From an uncultured Bacteroidales bacterium (GTDB lineage: Bacteria; Bacteroidota; Bacteroidia; Bacteroidales; UBA932): DNA of 35,646 nt. Location: positions 1-35,646 of the forward strand of contig CASGDV010000005.1 in the NCBI GenBank assembly GCA_949300335.1. The letters run 5' to 3'. The position numbers were made by a program, and so were the translations under genes. The notes under the pieces are model-generated. The model did no database searches and was not told the origin of the DNA. It worked only from the letters and a program-made list of their open reading frames with translations. Every line of letters starts with the position of its first letter. Within the stretch, counting starts at the first letter, position 1. Positions 9,981-20,045 of the stretch are shown here, in pieces.

Positions 9981-11543
9981 TCAGAAAGACCATTCGGTAC
10001 CGTCCTTCGTATCCTTTATCTGTATCCCGAGTGCGGAGAGCTCGTTCCTTATCCTGTCACTTGTCTCCCAGTCCTTGTTGGCTTTTGCCGCCTTTCTCTG
10101 TTCAAGTATCATGGAAACAAGTCCGTCAATGGTTTTTGCTGCCTTTCCTCCCTCGCCGTCCTCATCCTTCAGTCCGAGTATGCCGTAAACCACATTGTCG
10201 AAAAGGTTGAGGAGAGTTTCAGTATCCGCCTTGCCCGGTTTTGTCTTTCCTTCCTTGGCCGAGTTGACAAGTCTGACTGCATCGAAAATATGAGAGAGGG
10301 CGATCGGGGTATTGAGATCATCGCAGAGTGCATCATATACGTTGCTGCATATTCTGTTGATTTCTTCCGAGTCCGCCTTGAAAGATTCAGGTGCACTACC
10401 CGAAATGAATTCTCCGTAAGCCAGTGATGACGCGTCATGGCCTTCGCATCCCTTTACGGAAGATGCCGCACCGGAGGCTTTTGCCATTTCCCTGAGGTCC
10501 CTTGCCGCCTGCAATACCTTCTTCAACCCTTTTTCAGCAGCCTGAAGCGCATCGTTGCTGAAATCCAGCGTGCTGCGGTAATGTGCCTGAAGAATGAAGA
10601 ATCTGACTGTCATCGGGCTGTATGCCTGTTCCAGAATCGGATGGGTGCCGGAAAACATTTCCTGAAGGGTTATGAAGTTTCCGTATGATTTGCCCATCTT
10701 CTTGCCGTTGATGGTTATCATGTTGTTGTGCATCCAGTATCTGACGCCTCCGGTACCTCTTGATGCCGTGTTCTGGGCAAGCTCGCATTCATGGTGCGGG
10801 AACATGAGGTCCATTCCGCCGCCGTGGATGTCGAATTCCCTGCCGAGATATTTCTCGCTCATTGCCGAACACTCAAGATGCCATCCGGGGAAACCTTCGC
10901 TCCACGGAGATGGCCATCTCATTATATGTTCCGGGGATGCCTTCTTCCATAAGGCAAAGTCATAGGACGCCTTCTTGTCCTGCTGCCCGTCCAGTTCCCT
11001 GGTACCGCCGATCATTTCATCAAGCACCCGCCCCGACAGAATCCCGTACTTGTGGTCCCTGTCATATTTTTCCACATCGAAATATATGGAACCGTTGCTT
11101 TCGTATGCATATCCGGCATCCAGAATCTTCTTTACAAGGGCTATCTGCTCGATTATATGTCCCGAAGCGCGCGGTTCTATTGAAGGCGGCGCCACGTTAA
11201 GCATTCTCATGGCTTCATGGTACCTCAGCGTATAAGTCTGGACCACTTCCATAGGCTCGACCTGTTCCAGCCTCGCCTTCTTTGCTATCTTGTCCTCTCC
11301 TTCATCTGCGTCGTGCTCCAGATGTCCGACGTCAGTGATGTTCCTGACATATCTGACCTTGTATCCGAGATGCTTCAGAAGTCTGACCAGGACGTCATAT
11401 GTTATTCCCGGTCTGGCATGTCCGAGATGCGCATCCCCATATACGGTGGGACCGCATACATACAATCCGGCATGTCCCGGATTGACCGGCTTGAACAATT
11501 CTTTTTTACGGCTCAGAGTATTGGTGATAAAAAGGTCTCTCAT
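9981..11543 (-). CDS. cysS: cysteinyl-tRNA synthetase
   Basis: This 520-residue class I aminoacyl-tRNA synthetase charges tRNA-Cys with cysteine. The HIGH motif appears as HLGH (39-42) within [10 protein letters not shown]. The KMSKS loop reads KMGKS (282-286), a Gly variant. Zinc ligands expected of the family are C30, C225, H250 and E254. The C-terminal region (about 330-520) is the tRNA-binding helical part and carries an extra low-complexity stretch around residue 365 (AKASGAASS). It is the first gene of the cysS-xth-lysO run and is divergent from purE. A near-match -7 box (TATCTTCG) lies at 11569-11576 on the minus strand. Confidence 0.97.
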   Translation of the reverse strand: MRDLFITNTLSRKKELFKPVNPGHAGLYVCGPTVYGDAHLGHARPGITYDVLVRLLKHLGYKVRYVRNITDVGHLEHDADEGEDKIAKKARLEQVEPMEVVQTYTLRYHEAMRMLNVAPPSIEPRASGHIIEQIALVKKILDAGYAYESNGSIYFDVEKYDRDHKYGILSGRVLDEMIGGTRELDGQQDKKASYDFALWKKASPEHIMRWPSPWSEGFPGWHLECSAMSEKYLGREFDIHGGGMDLMFPHHECELAQNTASRGTGGVRYWMHNNMITINGKKMGKSYGNFITLQEMFSGTHPILEQAYSPMTVRFFILQAHYRSTLDFSNDALQAAEKGLKKVLQAARDLREMAKASGAASSVKGCEGHDASSLAYGEFISGSAPESFKADSEEINRICSNVYDALCDDLNTPIALSHIFDAVRLVNSAKEGKTKPGKADTETLLNLFDNVVYGILGLKDEDGEGGKAAKTIDGLVSMILEQRKAAKANKDWETSDRIRNELSALGIQIKDTKDGTEWSF

Positions 11544-11568
11544 GGTTCGAATGATTCATAATGAAATG

Positions 11569-11576
11569 CGAAGATA
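11569..11576 (-). promoter_or_regulatory. putative -7 box of cysS
   Basis: The minus strand reads TATCTTCG, one mismatch from TAnnTTTG, 26 bases before ATG 11543. No -33 TTG is present at standard spacing. Confidence 0.3.
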
Positions 11577-11590
11577 ATGATTTTTCGTTA

Positions 11591-11620
11591 TTGGTAAGAC
11601 AGAAAATTTGACTAAATTTG
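11591..11620 (+). promoter_or_regulatory. purine operon promoter (TTG, N19, TAAATTTG)
   Basis: TTG at 11591-11593, exactly 19 bases, then TAAATTTG at 11613-11620: the full Bacteroidetes vegetative promoter form, identical in layout to the tRNA-Arg promoter. The start of purE is 31 bases downstream. No operator-like palindrome stands out between the promoter and ATG 11652. Confidence 0.75.
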
Positions 11621-11651
11621 CGTCTGCTTTATTTACTAAAAATATTCACAG

Positions 11652-12119
11652 ATGAAGGTAGCAGTCATTATGGGATCTGTCAGCGACTACGACATCATGT
11701 CAGCTGCAATAAAGATCCTTGAAGAATTCGGTGTTGAAGTCGAAAAGAAAGTAATCAGCGCCCACAGGACTCCTGACCTGATGTGCGAATTTGCCAAGAC
11801 GGCGGAGGAACGCGGAGTTGACGTCATTATCGCCGGTGCGGGAGGTGCTGCGCATGTGGCCGGTGTGGTAGCCGGAATGACGGTGGTCCCGGTAATCGGG
11901 GTTCCGATCCAGACCAAGGCGCTCGGAGGCATGGATTCTCTCCTTTCCATAGTGCAGATGCCGGGAGGAATACCGGTTGCGACTGTTGCCATAAACGGCG
12001 CGAAGAACGCCGGTCTTCTTGCCATACAGATCTTGGCTCTGAAGGATGAGAACTTGAAGGCAAAACTGAAGAAGTTCAGGCAGGAACAGACGCAGCAGGT
12101 TTTGGGAATGACGATCTGA
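11652..12119 (+). CDS. purE: N5-CAIR mutase (PurE, class I type)
   Basis: This 155-residue PurE rearranges N5-carboxyaminoimidazole ribonucleotide to CAIR in IMP synthesis. It has GSVSDYDIM near the N-terminus, [16 protein letters not shown], and [17 protein letters not shown], which fit class I PurE. The usual AAHLPG loop reads AAHVAG here, a change in a well-conserved segment. Class I enzymes usually depend on PurK to make N5-CAIR, and purK is not in this window. It opens the 12-kb purine cluster, with a strong promoter just upstream and a 121-base gap before purL. Confidence 0.95.
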   Translation: MKVAVIMGSVSDYDIMSAAIKILEEFGVEVEKKVISAHRTPDLMCEFAKTAEERGVDVIIAGAGGAAHVAGVVAGMTVVPVIGVPIQTKALGGMDSLLSIVQMPGGIPVATVAINGAKNAGLLAIQILALKDENLKAKLKKFRQEQTQQVLGMTI

Positions 12120-12142
12120 CGGGTATTTACCCGGTGTATGGC

Positions 12143-12187
12143 AGGTGGCGTGCAGTATGTGCCGAGAGCATGTGACTCACACCACCT
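12143..12187 (+). promoter_or_regulatory. structured purE-purL intergenic hairpin
   Basis: AGGTGG (12143-12148) pairs with CCACCT (12182-12187). After a C-A mismatch the stem continues GTG (12150-12152) with CAC (12178-12180). A smaller hairpin, GTGC/GCAT with loop CGAGA, can form inside. The structure lies in the only sizeable gap (121 bases) of the purine cluster, 54 bases before purL. It could be a cis-regulatory or processing element; it does not resemble the known purine riboswitch. The call rests on base-pairing alone. Confidence 0.35.
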
Positions 12188-12240
12188 TTCGGTATTTGAT
12201 AGGGGTGTTAACAAGAATAAAAAATATTTGGTAAACGGAT

Positions 12241-15200
12241 ATGAAGAATTACCGCATTTTTGTAGAAAAGTATCCTGAATTTCAGGTTGAGGCGAGGAGC
12301 CTGATGAATGAGTTGAACGAAAATCTTCAACTTTCCCTGAAGACTCTCCGTCTTCTCAATGTTTACGACTTGTTCGGATTCACTCCGGAATTGCTGGAGA
12401 AGAGCAGGTATGGAGTCTTTGGCGAGATTGTCACCGACAAGGTAAGTGATGAATGCGATCTGAACGGCAGGAAGTTCATCGCGGTCGAATATCTTCCCGG
12501 ACAGTTTGACCAGAGGGCTGCGTCGGCTGTGGATTGTGTCAGGCTGATAGATCCTGCTGCAAAAGTCAACATTAAAAGTTCGAAACTCCTCATTCTTGAT
12601 GATGACGTGCAGGAAGAAGATATTGAGAAAATAAAGCATTATTACATCAATGCGGTCGAATCCCGTCAGAAAGACTTGTCGAAACTGGATGAGATGGAGC
12701 AGGCACCGGTGGCTCCGGTTCCGGTTCTCGATGGATTCACTGCAATGCAGGACGGAGAACTGGCAGGTTATTGCAGTAAAATGGGACTGGCAATGAATGC
12801 CGATGACCTTCATGAGGTTGTGGAATATTTCAGAAAGGAAGAGCGTGACCCTTATGAAACCGAACTCAGGATTCTGGATACTTACTGGAGCGACCATTGC
12901 CGTCATACGACATTCACGACGGAACTGGAAAATATAAGCATTGAGGATTCGTTCATCAAAGGAGAAATAGAGGGAACCCTGAATCTCTACATGAAGATCC
13001 GCAGCGAGCTCGGACGGGAGAAAAAGGGGCTCAATCTCATGGATATGGCGACCGTAGGTGCAAGATATCTTAAATCCAAAGGACTTCTGGATGACATGGA
13101 AGTCAGCGAGGAGAACAATGCATGCAGCATATATGTGGACGTCGACGTCGACGGAAGAATCGAGAAATGGCTGCTGCAGTTCAAGAATGAAACGCATAAT
13201 CATCCTACGGAAATCGAACCTTTCGGTGGTGCGGCTACTTGTCTCGGCGGTGCAATCAGGGACCCTTTGTCAGGAAGAAGCTATGTATATCAGGCCATGA
13301 GGGTGACCGGTGCCGGAAATATATATCAGCCTGTTTCCGAAACGATGGCAGGCAAGCTTCCTCAGAAAGTCATAAGCAGGAAGGCTGCGCACGGATATTC
13401 CAGCTATGGAAACCAGATAGGCCTGGCTACCACCCATGTCAGGGAAATATATCACGACGGCTATGTAGCAAAGCGTCTGGAAGTGGGAGCCGTCGTCGGT
13501 GCCGTGAAGGCAGAGAATGTGAGAAGGGAAAGCCCTGCCGCAGGAGATGTCATTCTCCTGCTCGGAGGACGTACCGGACGTGACGGCATCGGAGGAGCGA
13601 CGGGATCTTCCAAAGAACATACTGAAGCTTCCCTCGAATCCTGCGGAAGCGAGGTGCAGAAAGGCAATGCGCCCGAAGAACGCAAACTGCAGCGCCTGTT
13701 CCGTCGTCCTGAAGTGACAAGACTGATCAAGAAATCCAATGACTTCGGTGCCGGAGGAGTAAGTGTGGCCATAGGCGAACTTACAGACGGCCTCGATATA
13801 TATCTTGACCGTGTTCCTGTCAAGTACAGCGGACTGAATTCTACGGAACTTGCAATCAGCGAATCGCAGGAAAGAATGGCCGTTGTAGTAGAAGCATCCG
13901 ACAAGGAGGAATTCGAAAAATACTGCAACAGTGAGAACGTGGAAGTCACACATGTGGCGGATGTTACCAATAGCCGCAGGCTCAGAATGTTCAACGGAGA
14001 CAGACTTGTGGTTGATATATCAAGGGATTTCATCGACAGTGCCGGCGCCAGACATTATGCCAGGGCCGAAGTCGGCGCCGTAGAGGACAGGTCTCCATTC
14101 AAGAGGCATATTGAAGGGGCGACGTTGAAGGAAAAGATGATGAATGTCCTTGTCGATCCTAATGTCACATCGCAGAAAGGACTTGTAGAGATGTTCGATT
14201 CCACGATAGGCCGTTCCACTGTCCTTATGCCGTTCGGCGGCTATCTTCAGACTTCCGAAACGCAGGTTTCCGTCCAGAAACTTCCGGTGGACGGGTATAC
14301 GGATACGGCCAGCATTATGGCTTACGGTTACAATCCGTTCATAGCCGGATGGAGTCCTTACCACGGGGCTGCCTATTCTGTAGTGGAGGCTTGTTCCAAA
14401 GTAGTCGCCGCCGGAGCCTCATATGAAAAGATGCGCTTCTCATATCAGGAATATTTCGAACGTATGACATCCGATCCGAAATCATGGGGCAAGCCTCTGA
14501 GTGCATTGCTCGGTGCTTTGAAGATGCAGGTAGAACTCGGTCTGCCTTCGATAGGAGGAAAGGATTCGATGAGCGGAACTTTTGAACATATAAACGTTCC
14601 TCCTATGCTCATGGCTTTCGGTATAACGACCGTGAATGCAGGAAAGGTGATTTCTCCTGAGTTGAAATGGGAAGGGAACAAGCTCTATCTGATAAGGCAT
14701 ACTCCTTTGAAAAACTACATGCCCGATACGGAGCAGCTGAAGGCTAACTGGAGCTATATAACGGAACAGATATCTGCAGGAAACATCGTGTCTGCATACA
14801 GTCTGGGATTCGGAGGTCTGGCTGAGGCCATATGCAAGATGTCGTTCGGAAATGCTTTCGGAGTAGATGTCAGGGTCGATGAAAATACATTGTTTGACTA
14901 CTCATACGGATCCATTCTGGTGGAGTCGGAGACAGAACTTTCATATCCTGCAGCCGAGTATATCGGGGAAGTCACTTCCGGCGAGGATGGAATGATGAAG
15001 ATAAACGGAGAATCGCTTGACATATTTGAAATGATGGATGTTAACGGCCTGAGATTCTCATCGATCTATCCTGACAAGTGCGAACCGTCACACAGTGCCG
15101 TCAGCCCTTCAGGGCTTGAAAACATCAAGCCTCTCAAAGTAAAGAAGGCAGAGATGAAATACAAAGGTACACCTGTAGACAGACCGGTAGCCTATCTGCC

Positions 15201-15987
15201 TGTATTTCCGGGAACAAACTGTGACTATGATACGGCCAAGGCTTTCAGAAAGGCCGGTGCGGAAGTCAGGATGAGCGTATTCTGCAACCTGACCGAATCG
15301 GATATTTTCAGGTCGATAGCAGAAATGAAGAAGAACATATCCGAATGCCACATATTCATGCTTTGCGGAGGATTCTCGGCCGGGGACGAGCCGGACGGCA
15401 GCGGGAAATTCATAGCAAATGTCCTGAACAACAAGGAAATTGCAGAGGAAATCCACAAGCTTATTGACAGGGGAGGACTCATACTCGGAATCTGTAACGG
15501 ATTCCAGGCTCTCGTCAAATCCGGACTTCTTCCGTACGGACGTCTCGGAATGGTCACCAAGGATTCCCCGACATTGTTCAGGAACGATATCAACCGCCAC
15601 ATATCTCAGATGGTTACAACACGTGTGTCGACAACCAATTCTCCATGGTTGTCCGGATTCAGAATCGGTGACCTTCACACAATTGCCGTAAGCCATGGCG
15701 AGGGCAAGTTCGTGGTGAACGGGGAGCTTGCACGTGAACTTTTTGCAAACGGACAGGTGGCATTCCAGTATGTCGATCCTATCAGCGAGGAAGTGACGAT
15801 GGAGTCGCCTTACAATCCAAACGGTTCATATTATGCGATAGAAGGTATAGTTAGCAGAAACGGGCAGATACTAGGAAAGATGGGACATACGGAGAGGTAT
15901 GAAAACAATCTGTTCAAGAACATAATGGGGGATTCGCTCGAACAGCCTTTATTTGACAATGCCGTAAGGTATTTCAGGGGAGAGTGA
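12241..15987 (+). CDS. purL: phosphoribosylformylglycinamidine synthase (single-chain PurL)
   Basis: This 1248-residue enzyme converts FGAR, glutamine and ATP to FGAM. Two AIRS-type ATPase halves are followed by a C-terminal class I glutamine amidotransferase domain (about residues 985-1248). YWSDHCRHTTF lies near residue 217 and ETHNHPTEIEPFGGAAT near 319. The glutaminase nucleophile is C1085 in LGICNGFQ, with the catalytic pair H1216 and E1218 in MGHTE. It is of the large form seen in proteobacteria and Bacteroidetes, so no separate purS or purQ is needed. The N-terminus begins MKNYRIFVEKYPEFQ. A weak ribosome-binding region precedes it. purC follows after four bases. Confidence 0.97.
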   Translation: MKNYRIFVEKYPEFQVEARSLMNELNENLQLSLKTLRLLNVYDLFGFTPELLEKSRYGVFGEIVTDKVSDECDLNGRKFIAVEYLPGQFDQRAASAVDCVRLIDPAAKVNIKSSKLLILDDDVQEEDIEKIKHYYINAVESRQKDLSKLDEMEQAPVAPVPVLDGFTAMQDGELAGYCSKMGLAMNADDLHEVVEYFRKEERDPYETELRILDTYWSDHCRHTTFTTELENISIEDSFIKGEIEGTLNLYMKIRSELGREKKGLNLMDMATVGARYLKSKGLLDDMEVSEENNACSIYVDVDVDGRIEKWLLQFKNETHNHPTEIEPFGGAATCLGGAIRDPLSGRSYVYQAMRVTGAGNIYQPVSETMAGKLPQKVISRKAAHGYSSYGNQIGLATTHVREIYHDGYVAKRLEVGAVVGAVKAENVRRESPAAGDVILLLGGRTGRDGIGGATGSSKEHTEASLESCGSEVQKGNAPEERKLQRLFRRPEVTRLIKKSNDFGAGGVSVAIGELTDGLDIYLDRVPVKYSGLNSTELAISESQERMAVVVEASDKEEFEKYCNSENVEVTHVADVTNSRRLRMFNGDRLVVDISRDFIDSAGARHYARAEVGAVEDRSPFKRHIEGATLKEKMMNVLVDPNVTSQKGLVEMFDSTIGRSTVLMPFGGYLQTSETQVSVQKLPVDGYTDTASIMAYGYNPFIAGWSPYHGAAYSVVEACSKVVAAGASYEKMRFSYQEYFERMTSDPKSWGKPLSALLGALKMQVELGLPSIGGKDSMSGTFEHINVPPMLMAFGITTVNAGKVISPELKWEGNKLYLIRHTPLKNYMPDTEQLKANWSYITEQISAGNIVSAYSLGFGGLAEAICKMSFGNAFGVDVRVDENTLFDYSYGSILVESETELSYPAAEYIGEVTSGEDGMMKINGESLDIFEMMDVNGLRFSSIYPDKCEPSHSAVSPSGLENIKPLKVKKAEMKYKGTPVDRPVAYLPVFPGTNCDYDTAKAFRKAGAEVRMSVFCNLTESDIFRSIAEMKKNISECHIFMLCGGFSAGDEPDGSGKFIANVLNNKEIAEEIHKLIDRGGLILGICNGFQALVKSGLLPYGRLGMVTKDSPTLFRNDINRHISQMVTTRVSTTNSPWLSGFRIGDLHTIAVSHGEGKFVVNGELARELFANGQVAFQYVDPISEEVTMESPYNPNGSYYAIEGIVSRNGQILGKMGHTERYENNLFKNIMGDSLEQPLFDNAVRYFRGE

Positions 15988-15991
15988 GAAC

Positions 15992-16708
15992 ATGAAGAGA
16001 AATGAAATCCTCAAAGACAGAATTTCCGTACGGGAATATGCTGCAGACAATCAGAAATTTGTAATAGAAGAGTTTACAGACAGCATTTCGGTTTTCAACG
16101 GTATAAAAATGGCCGATATTGAAGGAAAAGGGGAAATCATGGCTGCCATGGCAGAGGAACTCGGTTGCTATCTCCGTACCAAGGGAATTGAAGCAAGATT
16201 TGTAGAGAGAATTTCTTCCAATGAAATCCTGTGTTTGAAAACGGAAATCATACCGCTTGAGATAGTGACAAGAAATATTGTTGCCGGTTCAATGGCCGGA
16301 CGTCTTGGAATTGAAGAAGGTTTGAGACCGGGGAACACGATATACGATCTTTTCTACTGCAGTCCGGAACTTGAGAATCCGCTTATAAATGATCATCATG
16401 CGGTAGCGCTCGGATTTGCCGGCTATGATGAACTGGATGAAATGTATTCTGTTGCCAGGAAAGTCAACGGAATACTTTCCGTCCTTTTTGACAGGGCGGG
16501 TATTGCATTGGTCGATTTCAGATTGTGTTTCGGAAAACTGCCGGATGGCAGAATAGTTGCGGCAAGCGAGATTACGCCTGATACGGCAAGGTTCTGGGAC
16601 AAGGAAACCGGCGAAAGACTCGACAAGGACAGGTTCCGTATGGATATGGGAAAGATAGGGGATTCGTACAGGTCTCTGTATCAAAGGATGAAATCGGTTT
16701 TGCAATGA
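15992..16708 (+). CDS. purC: SAICAR synthetase
   Basis: This 238-residue phosphoribosylaminoimidazole-succinocarboxamide synthase ligates aspartate to CAIR using ATP. Diagnostic segments are the middle motif EIVTRNIVAGSMAGR and the C-terminal LVDFRLCFGKLPDGRIVAASEITPDTARFWD. The N-terminal FVIEEFTDSISVFNGIK corresponds to the usual ATP-binding strand pair. Its length is normal. It begins four bases after the purL stop and overlaps purF by the ATGA junction at 16705-16708, implying coupled translation. Confidence 0.96.
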   Translation: MKRNEILKDRISVREYAADNQKFVIEEFTDSISVFNGIKMADIEGKGEIMAAMAEELGCYLRTKGIEARFVERISSNEILCLKTEIIPLEIVTRNIVAGSMAGRLGIEEGLRPGNTIYDLFYCSPELENPLINDHHAVALGFAGYDELDEMYSVARKVNGILSVLFDRAGIALVDFRLCFGKLPDGRIVAASEITPDTARFWDKETGERLDKDRFRMDMGKIGDSYRSLYQRMKSVLQ

Positions 16709-18099
16709 ATATGACGGACGACAGACAGATACACGAAGAATGCGGTGTATTCGGCGTATACAATGTACCGGATGCGGCAGTACTCGCATATTACGGCCTC
16801 CATGCCCTGCAACACAGGGGACAGGAAGGCTGCGGCATAGTTTCGGTTTCGGATGACAAGGTGTTGAAGCGTGTGAAGGGAGAAAGTCTGGTAACTGAAG
16901 TTTTCAATGAATCGAAAATAGGCTCTCTTAAGGGACGTATGGCCATTGCACATGTAAGGTATTCCACAACCGGAGGAGGCGGAATAGAAAATGTCCAGCC
17001 TTTCCTGTTCCGTCACAATACAGGCGATTTCGCCCTCGCTCATAACGGAAACCTTGTCAATTCCGCGAAACTGAGGGAATATCTGGAAAACAGGGGCAGT
17101 CTGTTCCAGTCCACTTCCGACAGCGAGATACTGGCCCATCTGATGAAGAAGGACATGAGGGACAGAAACAGTCCGAGAATCAACGCCATAACCACGGCAT
17201 TGAACATGATAGAAGGTGCCTTTGCCTTTCTTATAATGACAGCCAACAGAATATATGCATGCAGGGACAAATACGGGCTCAGACCCTTGTCCGTAGGACG
17301 TCTCGGAGACGGATATGTGGTCAGCAGCGAGACTTGTGCGTTTGATGTCATGGGTGCGGAGTTTATCAGGGATATCGAACCAGGGGAGATTGTTACCATA
17401 GACAGGCACGGCTTGCGCAGCCTGAGATATTCGGAGTTCAGGAAACATCATATGTGTGCGATGGAATATGTATATTTTGCACGTCCTGACAGCGATATAG
17501 AAGGCTCCAACGTACATTCTTTCAGGAAACAGACAGGAAGATATCTGTATGAAGAGGCACCTGCAGACGCGGACATTGTAGTCGGAGTTCCGGATTCAAG
17601 CATCAGTGCGGCTATGGGTTATGCAGAAGCAAGCGGACTGCCTTATGAAATGGGACTTATTAAGAACAAATATATAGGCAGAACTTTCATTCAGCCTTCC
17701 CAGGAGCTGAGGGAAAAAGGGGTGAGGATGAAACTGTCTGCCGTTAAAAGTATAGTAAGCGGGAAAAAGGTCGTTCTGGTGGATGATTCCGTAGTCCGCG
17801 GTACTACATCCAGGAGAATTATCAGAATGCTGAAGGATGCCGGAGCTTCGGAGGTCCATCTGAGAATATCCAGTCCGATGATAAAGAATCCTTGCTATTA
17901 TGGGGTGGATATTTCGACACAGGAGGAGCTGATGTGTTCCGGTAAAACTCTGGAGGAGGTCAGACAGGCGCTGGAAGCGGATTCGGTGGCATTCCTTTCC
18001 GAGGAATCCCTGTACCATGCCGGAGGGCGCAGCGAACTTTGCCTTGCGTGCTTCAACGGACATTATCCGACAGCCCTTTACGAGAATGGTAAAAAATGA
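16705..18099 (+). CDS. purF: amidophosphoribosyltransferase
   Basis: This 464-residue enzyme catalyses the committed step of purine synthesis, PRPP plus glutamine to phosphoribosylamine. The N-terminal nucleophile glutaminase has C13 (HEECGVFGVY) after a 12-residue propeptide, as in precursors that are cleaved. The phosphoribosyltransferase PRPP loop is VVLVDDSVVRGTTS with D360-D361. Four cysteines at 251, 397, 446 and 449 (the last two in CLAC) match the positions of 4Fe-4S ligands in the Bacillus-type enzyme, so an oxygen-sensitive cluster is likely. It overlaps purC by four bases and is followed 31 bases later by coaW. Confidence 0.97.
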   Translation: MNMTDDRQIHEECGVFGVYNVPDAAVLAYYGLHALQHRGQEGCGIVSVSDDKVLKRVKGESLVTEVFNESKIGSLKGRMAIAHVRYSTTGGGGIENVQPFLFRHNTGDFALAHNGNLVNSAKLREYLENRGSLFQSTSDSEILAHLMKKDMRDRNSPRINAITTALNMIEGAFAFLIMTANRIYACRDKYGLRPLSVGRLGDGYVVSSETCAFDVMGAEFIRDIEPGEIVTIDRHGLRSLRYSEFRKHHMCAMEYVYFARPDSDIEGSNVHSFRKQTGRYLYEEAPADADIVVGVPDSSISAAMGYAEASGLPYEMGLIKNKYIGRTFIQPSQELREKGVRMKLSAVKSIVSGKKVVLVDDSVVRGTTSRRIIRMLKDAGASEVHLRISSPMIKNPCYYGVDISTQEELMCSGKTLEEVRQALEADSVAFLSEESLYHAGGRSELCLACFNGHYPTALYENGKK

Positions 18100-18130
18100 T
18101 GAACTGCAGCTCCTGACAACTTGAGATTGT

Positions 18131-18967
18131 ATGTCAATGGTAATAGGAATAGATGTCGGCGGAAGTACGACGAAGATAGTTGGAATCGAGAACGGCAATG
18201 TTCTGTCTCCGCAGTTCATAACTGCGGCGGATCCGGTGACATCGCTGTTCGGAGCATTCGGAAAATACATGTATGAGAATTCCATCCGTCTCGATGAAAT
18301 TTCGAGAGTCGTTCTTACGGGGGTCGGAAGTGCTCATATAAACGGAAATCTTTACGGACTGCCTACTGACAAGGCTGACGAATTTGTCGCCGATGCTCTG
18401 GGAGCCAGATTCGGCAGCAGACTTGAAAACATGGTCGTGGTGAGCATGGGTACCGGAACAACCTTCATAAGGGTGAACGGTGACGAAATAAGGCATCTTG
18501 GGGGTCTGGCAATCGGTGGAGGTACCTTGCAGGGGCTGTCTTCCATTATTTTCAAGATTACCGACGTAAGGAAGGTCGTGGATATGGCCATGCACGGCGA
18601 TGCTTCGGAAGTGGACCTGCTCATATCCGATATCGCAAAAGGTGACTTGCCCGGACTTCCATCCGGTGTGACTGCTTCGAATTTCGGGAAAGCCACGGCT
18701 GATGCTGCCCCCGAAAATGTTGCTGCAGGTCTGGTAAACATGATTCTGCAGGCAATAGGCAGTGCTGCGAACTTTGTGGCGGACAATACGGGAACAAGGG
18801 ATTTCGTGCTGATTGGCAACCTTTCCGTACTGCCTCAATGCAGACCGCTTTTCGACAAGGTTGAGAGGCTTTACGGGATAAGATTCCATATACCGGAATA
18901 TCCTGAATTCAGGACTGCCATAGGAGCGGCATTGAGCAGTATGGCAGGCAGGTCCGGAAATATTTGA
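18131..18967 (+). CDS. coaW: type II pantothenate kinase
   Basis: This 278-residue kinase of the acetate/sugar kinase-Hsp70 superfamily phosphorylates pantothenate in CoA synthesis. It shows GIDVGGSTTKI (residues 6-16) as phosphate-1 loop, VLTGVGSAHI, the VVSMGTGTTFI phosphate-2 segment and GGLAIGGGTLQGLSSI, all typical of CoaW as first known from Staphylococcus and eukaryotes. The C-terminal FVLIGNLSVLPQ and IPEYPEFRTAIGAAL also fit. Its length is normal. It sits between purF and purM, so CoA synthesis is tied to purine synthesis at the transcript level, an arrangement I do not recognise as standard. Type II enzymes are commonly insensitive to CoA feedback. Confidence 0.92.
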   Translation: MSMVIGIDVGGSTTKIVGIENGNVLSPQFITAADPVTSLFGAFGKYMYENSIRLDEISRVVLTGVGSAHINGNLYGLPTDKADEFVADALGARFGSRLENMVVVSMGTGTTFIRVNGDEIRHLGGLAIGGGTLQGLSSIIFKITDVRKVVDMAMHGDASEVDLLISDIAKGDLPGLPSGVTASNFGKATADAAPENVAAGLVNMILQAIGSAANFVADNTGTRDFVLIGNLSVLPQCRPLFDKVERLYGIRFHIPEYPEFRTAIGAALSSMAGRSGNI

Positions 18968-19001
18968 AATTATAGTAATTAACATATAGAACTAAAAGAT
19001 T

Positions 19002-20027
19002 ATGGCAGAGAGTTACGAAAAAGCAGGTGTAAACCTCGAAGCGGGTTATGAAGTCGTCCGCAGAATCAAGAGTCATGTCGCATCGACGTCGCGCCCCGGA
19101 GTCATGGGCAACATAGGGTCTTTCGGAGGTATGTTCGATCTTGCATCCCTGGGAGTACGTGAACCGGTCCTTGTAAGCGGAACGGACGGTGTGGGCACGA
19201 AATTGAAACTTGCCTTCGAGATGGACAAGCATGATACTATCGGAATCGATGCTGTGGCCATGTGCGTGAACGATGTGCTTGCACAGGGTGCCGAGCCGTT
19301 GTTTTTTCTGGATTATGTAGCCGTAGGTCATAATGAGCCGGCAAAAGTAGAGGCAATTGTTTCCGGTGTAGCCGAGGGATGCCGCCAGGCAGGATGCGCA
19401 CTTGTCGGAGGTGAAACGGCGGAAATGCCCGGCATGTATTCCGACGGTGAATATGACATTGCCGGATTCACGACAGGCGTAGTGGAAAAATCCAGACTTA
19501 TCGACGGGTCCAAGGTCAAGGTCGGGGATGTACTTGTGGGAATTGCTTCTTCCGGAGTGCATTCGAACGGATTCAGTCTAGTACGTAAGATATTTGCCGA
19601 CAATAATCTTGATATAAAAGCTGCTTATCCGGAACTTGGCGGCAGGATTCTCGGTGAAGTGGCCCTTACTCCGACCAGGATATATGTAAAGCAGGTACTT
19701 GATGTAATAAGAAATTGCGACGTGCACGGGGTAGCGCATATAACAGGGGGAGGATTTGATGAAAATATACCAAGAATCCTTCATGAAGGCCAGGGTATAG
19801 AAGTCAAGGAAGGCACGTGGGAAATACTTCCTATATTCTCGTTCCTTGAAAAATACGGAAAAATATCCCACAGGGAAATGTTCAACATATTCAACATGGG
19901 AATCGGAATGGTTCTGGCAATGGATGCATCGGAAGCTGAAAAAGCCATATCTATTCTGGAAGGACATGGTGAAAAGGCATCCGTCATAGGATGTGTCACT
20001 TCTCAGGAAGGAGTAATAATAAGATAA
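19002..20027 (+). CDS. purM: AIR synthetase
   Basis: This 341-residue phosphoribosylformylglycinamidine cyclo-ligase converts FGAM to AIR using ATP. It has SFGGMFDL, the signature [13 protein letters not shown] (about 59-71), [23 protein letters not shown] and [11 protein letters not shown], followed by the [17 protein letters not shown] loop and [15 protein letters not shown]. All are standard for the family and the length is normal. It follows coaW by 34 bases and precedes purH by 18 bases, within the single plus-strand cluster. Confidence 0.97.
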   Translation: MAESYEKAGVNLEAGYEVVRRIKSHVASTSRPGVMGNIGSFGGMFDLASLGVREPVLVSGTDGVGTKLKLAFEMDKHDTIGIDAVAMCVNDVLAQGAEPLFFLDYVAVGHNEPAKVEAIVSGVAEGCRQAGCALVGGETAEMPGMYSDGEYDIAGFTTGVVEKSRLIDGSKVKVGDVLVGIASSGVHSNGFSLVRKIFADNNLDIKAAYPELGGRILGEVALTPTRIYVKQVLDVIRNCDVHGVAHITGGGFDENIPRILHEGQGIEVKEGTWEILPIFSFLEKYGKISHREMFNIFNMGIGMVLAMDASEAEKAISILEGHGEKASVIGCVTSQEGVIIR

Positions 20028-20045
20028 TATAAAACCAACTACATT

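Noticed and set aside
12120-12240. purine riboswitch before purL
   Set aside because: The gap can fold, but the conserved junction and paired loops of the purine aptamer are not present.
12208-13203. 331-codon minus-strand open frame opposite purL
   Set aside because: It is fully antisense to the clearly conserved PurL N-terminal region; a codon-bias shadow.
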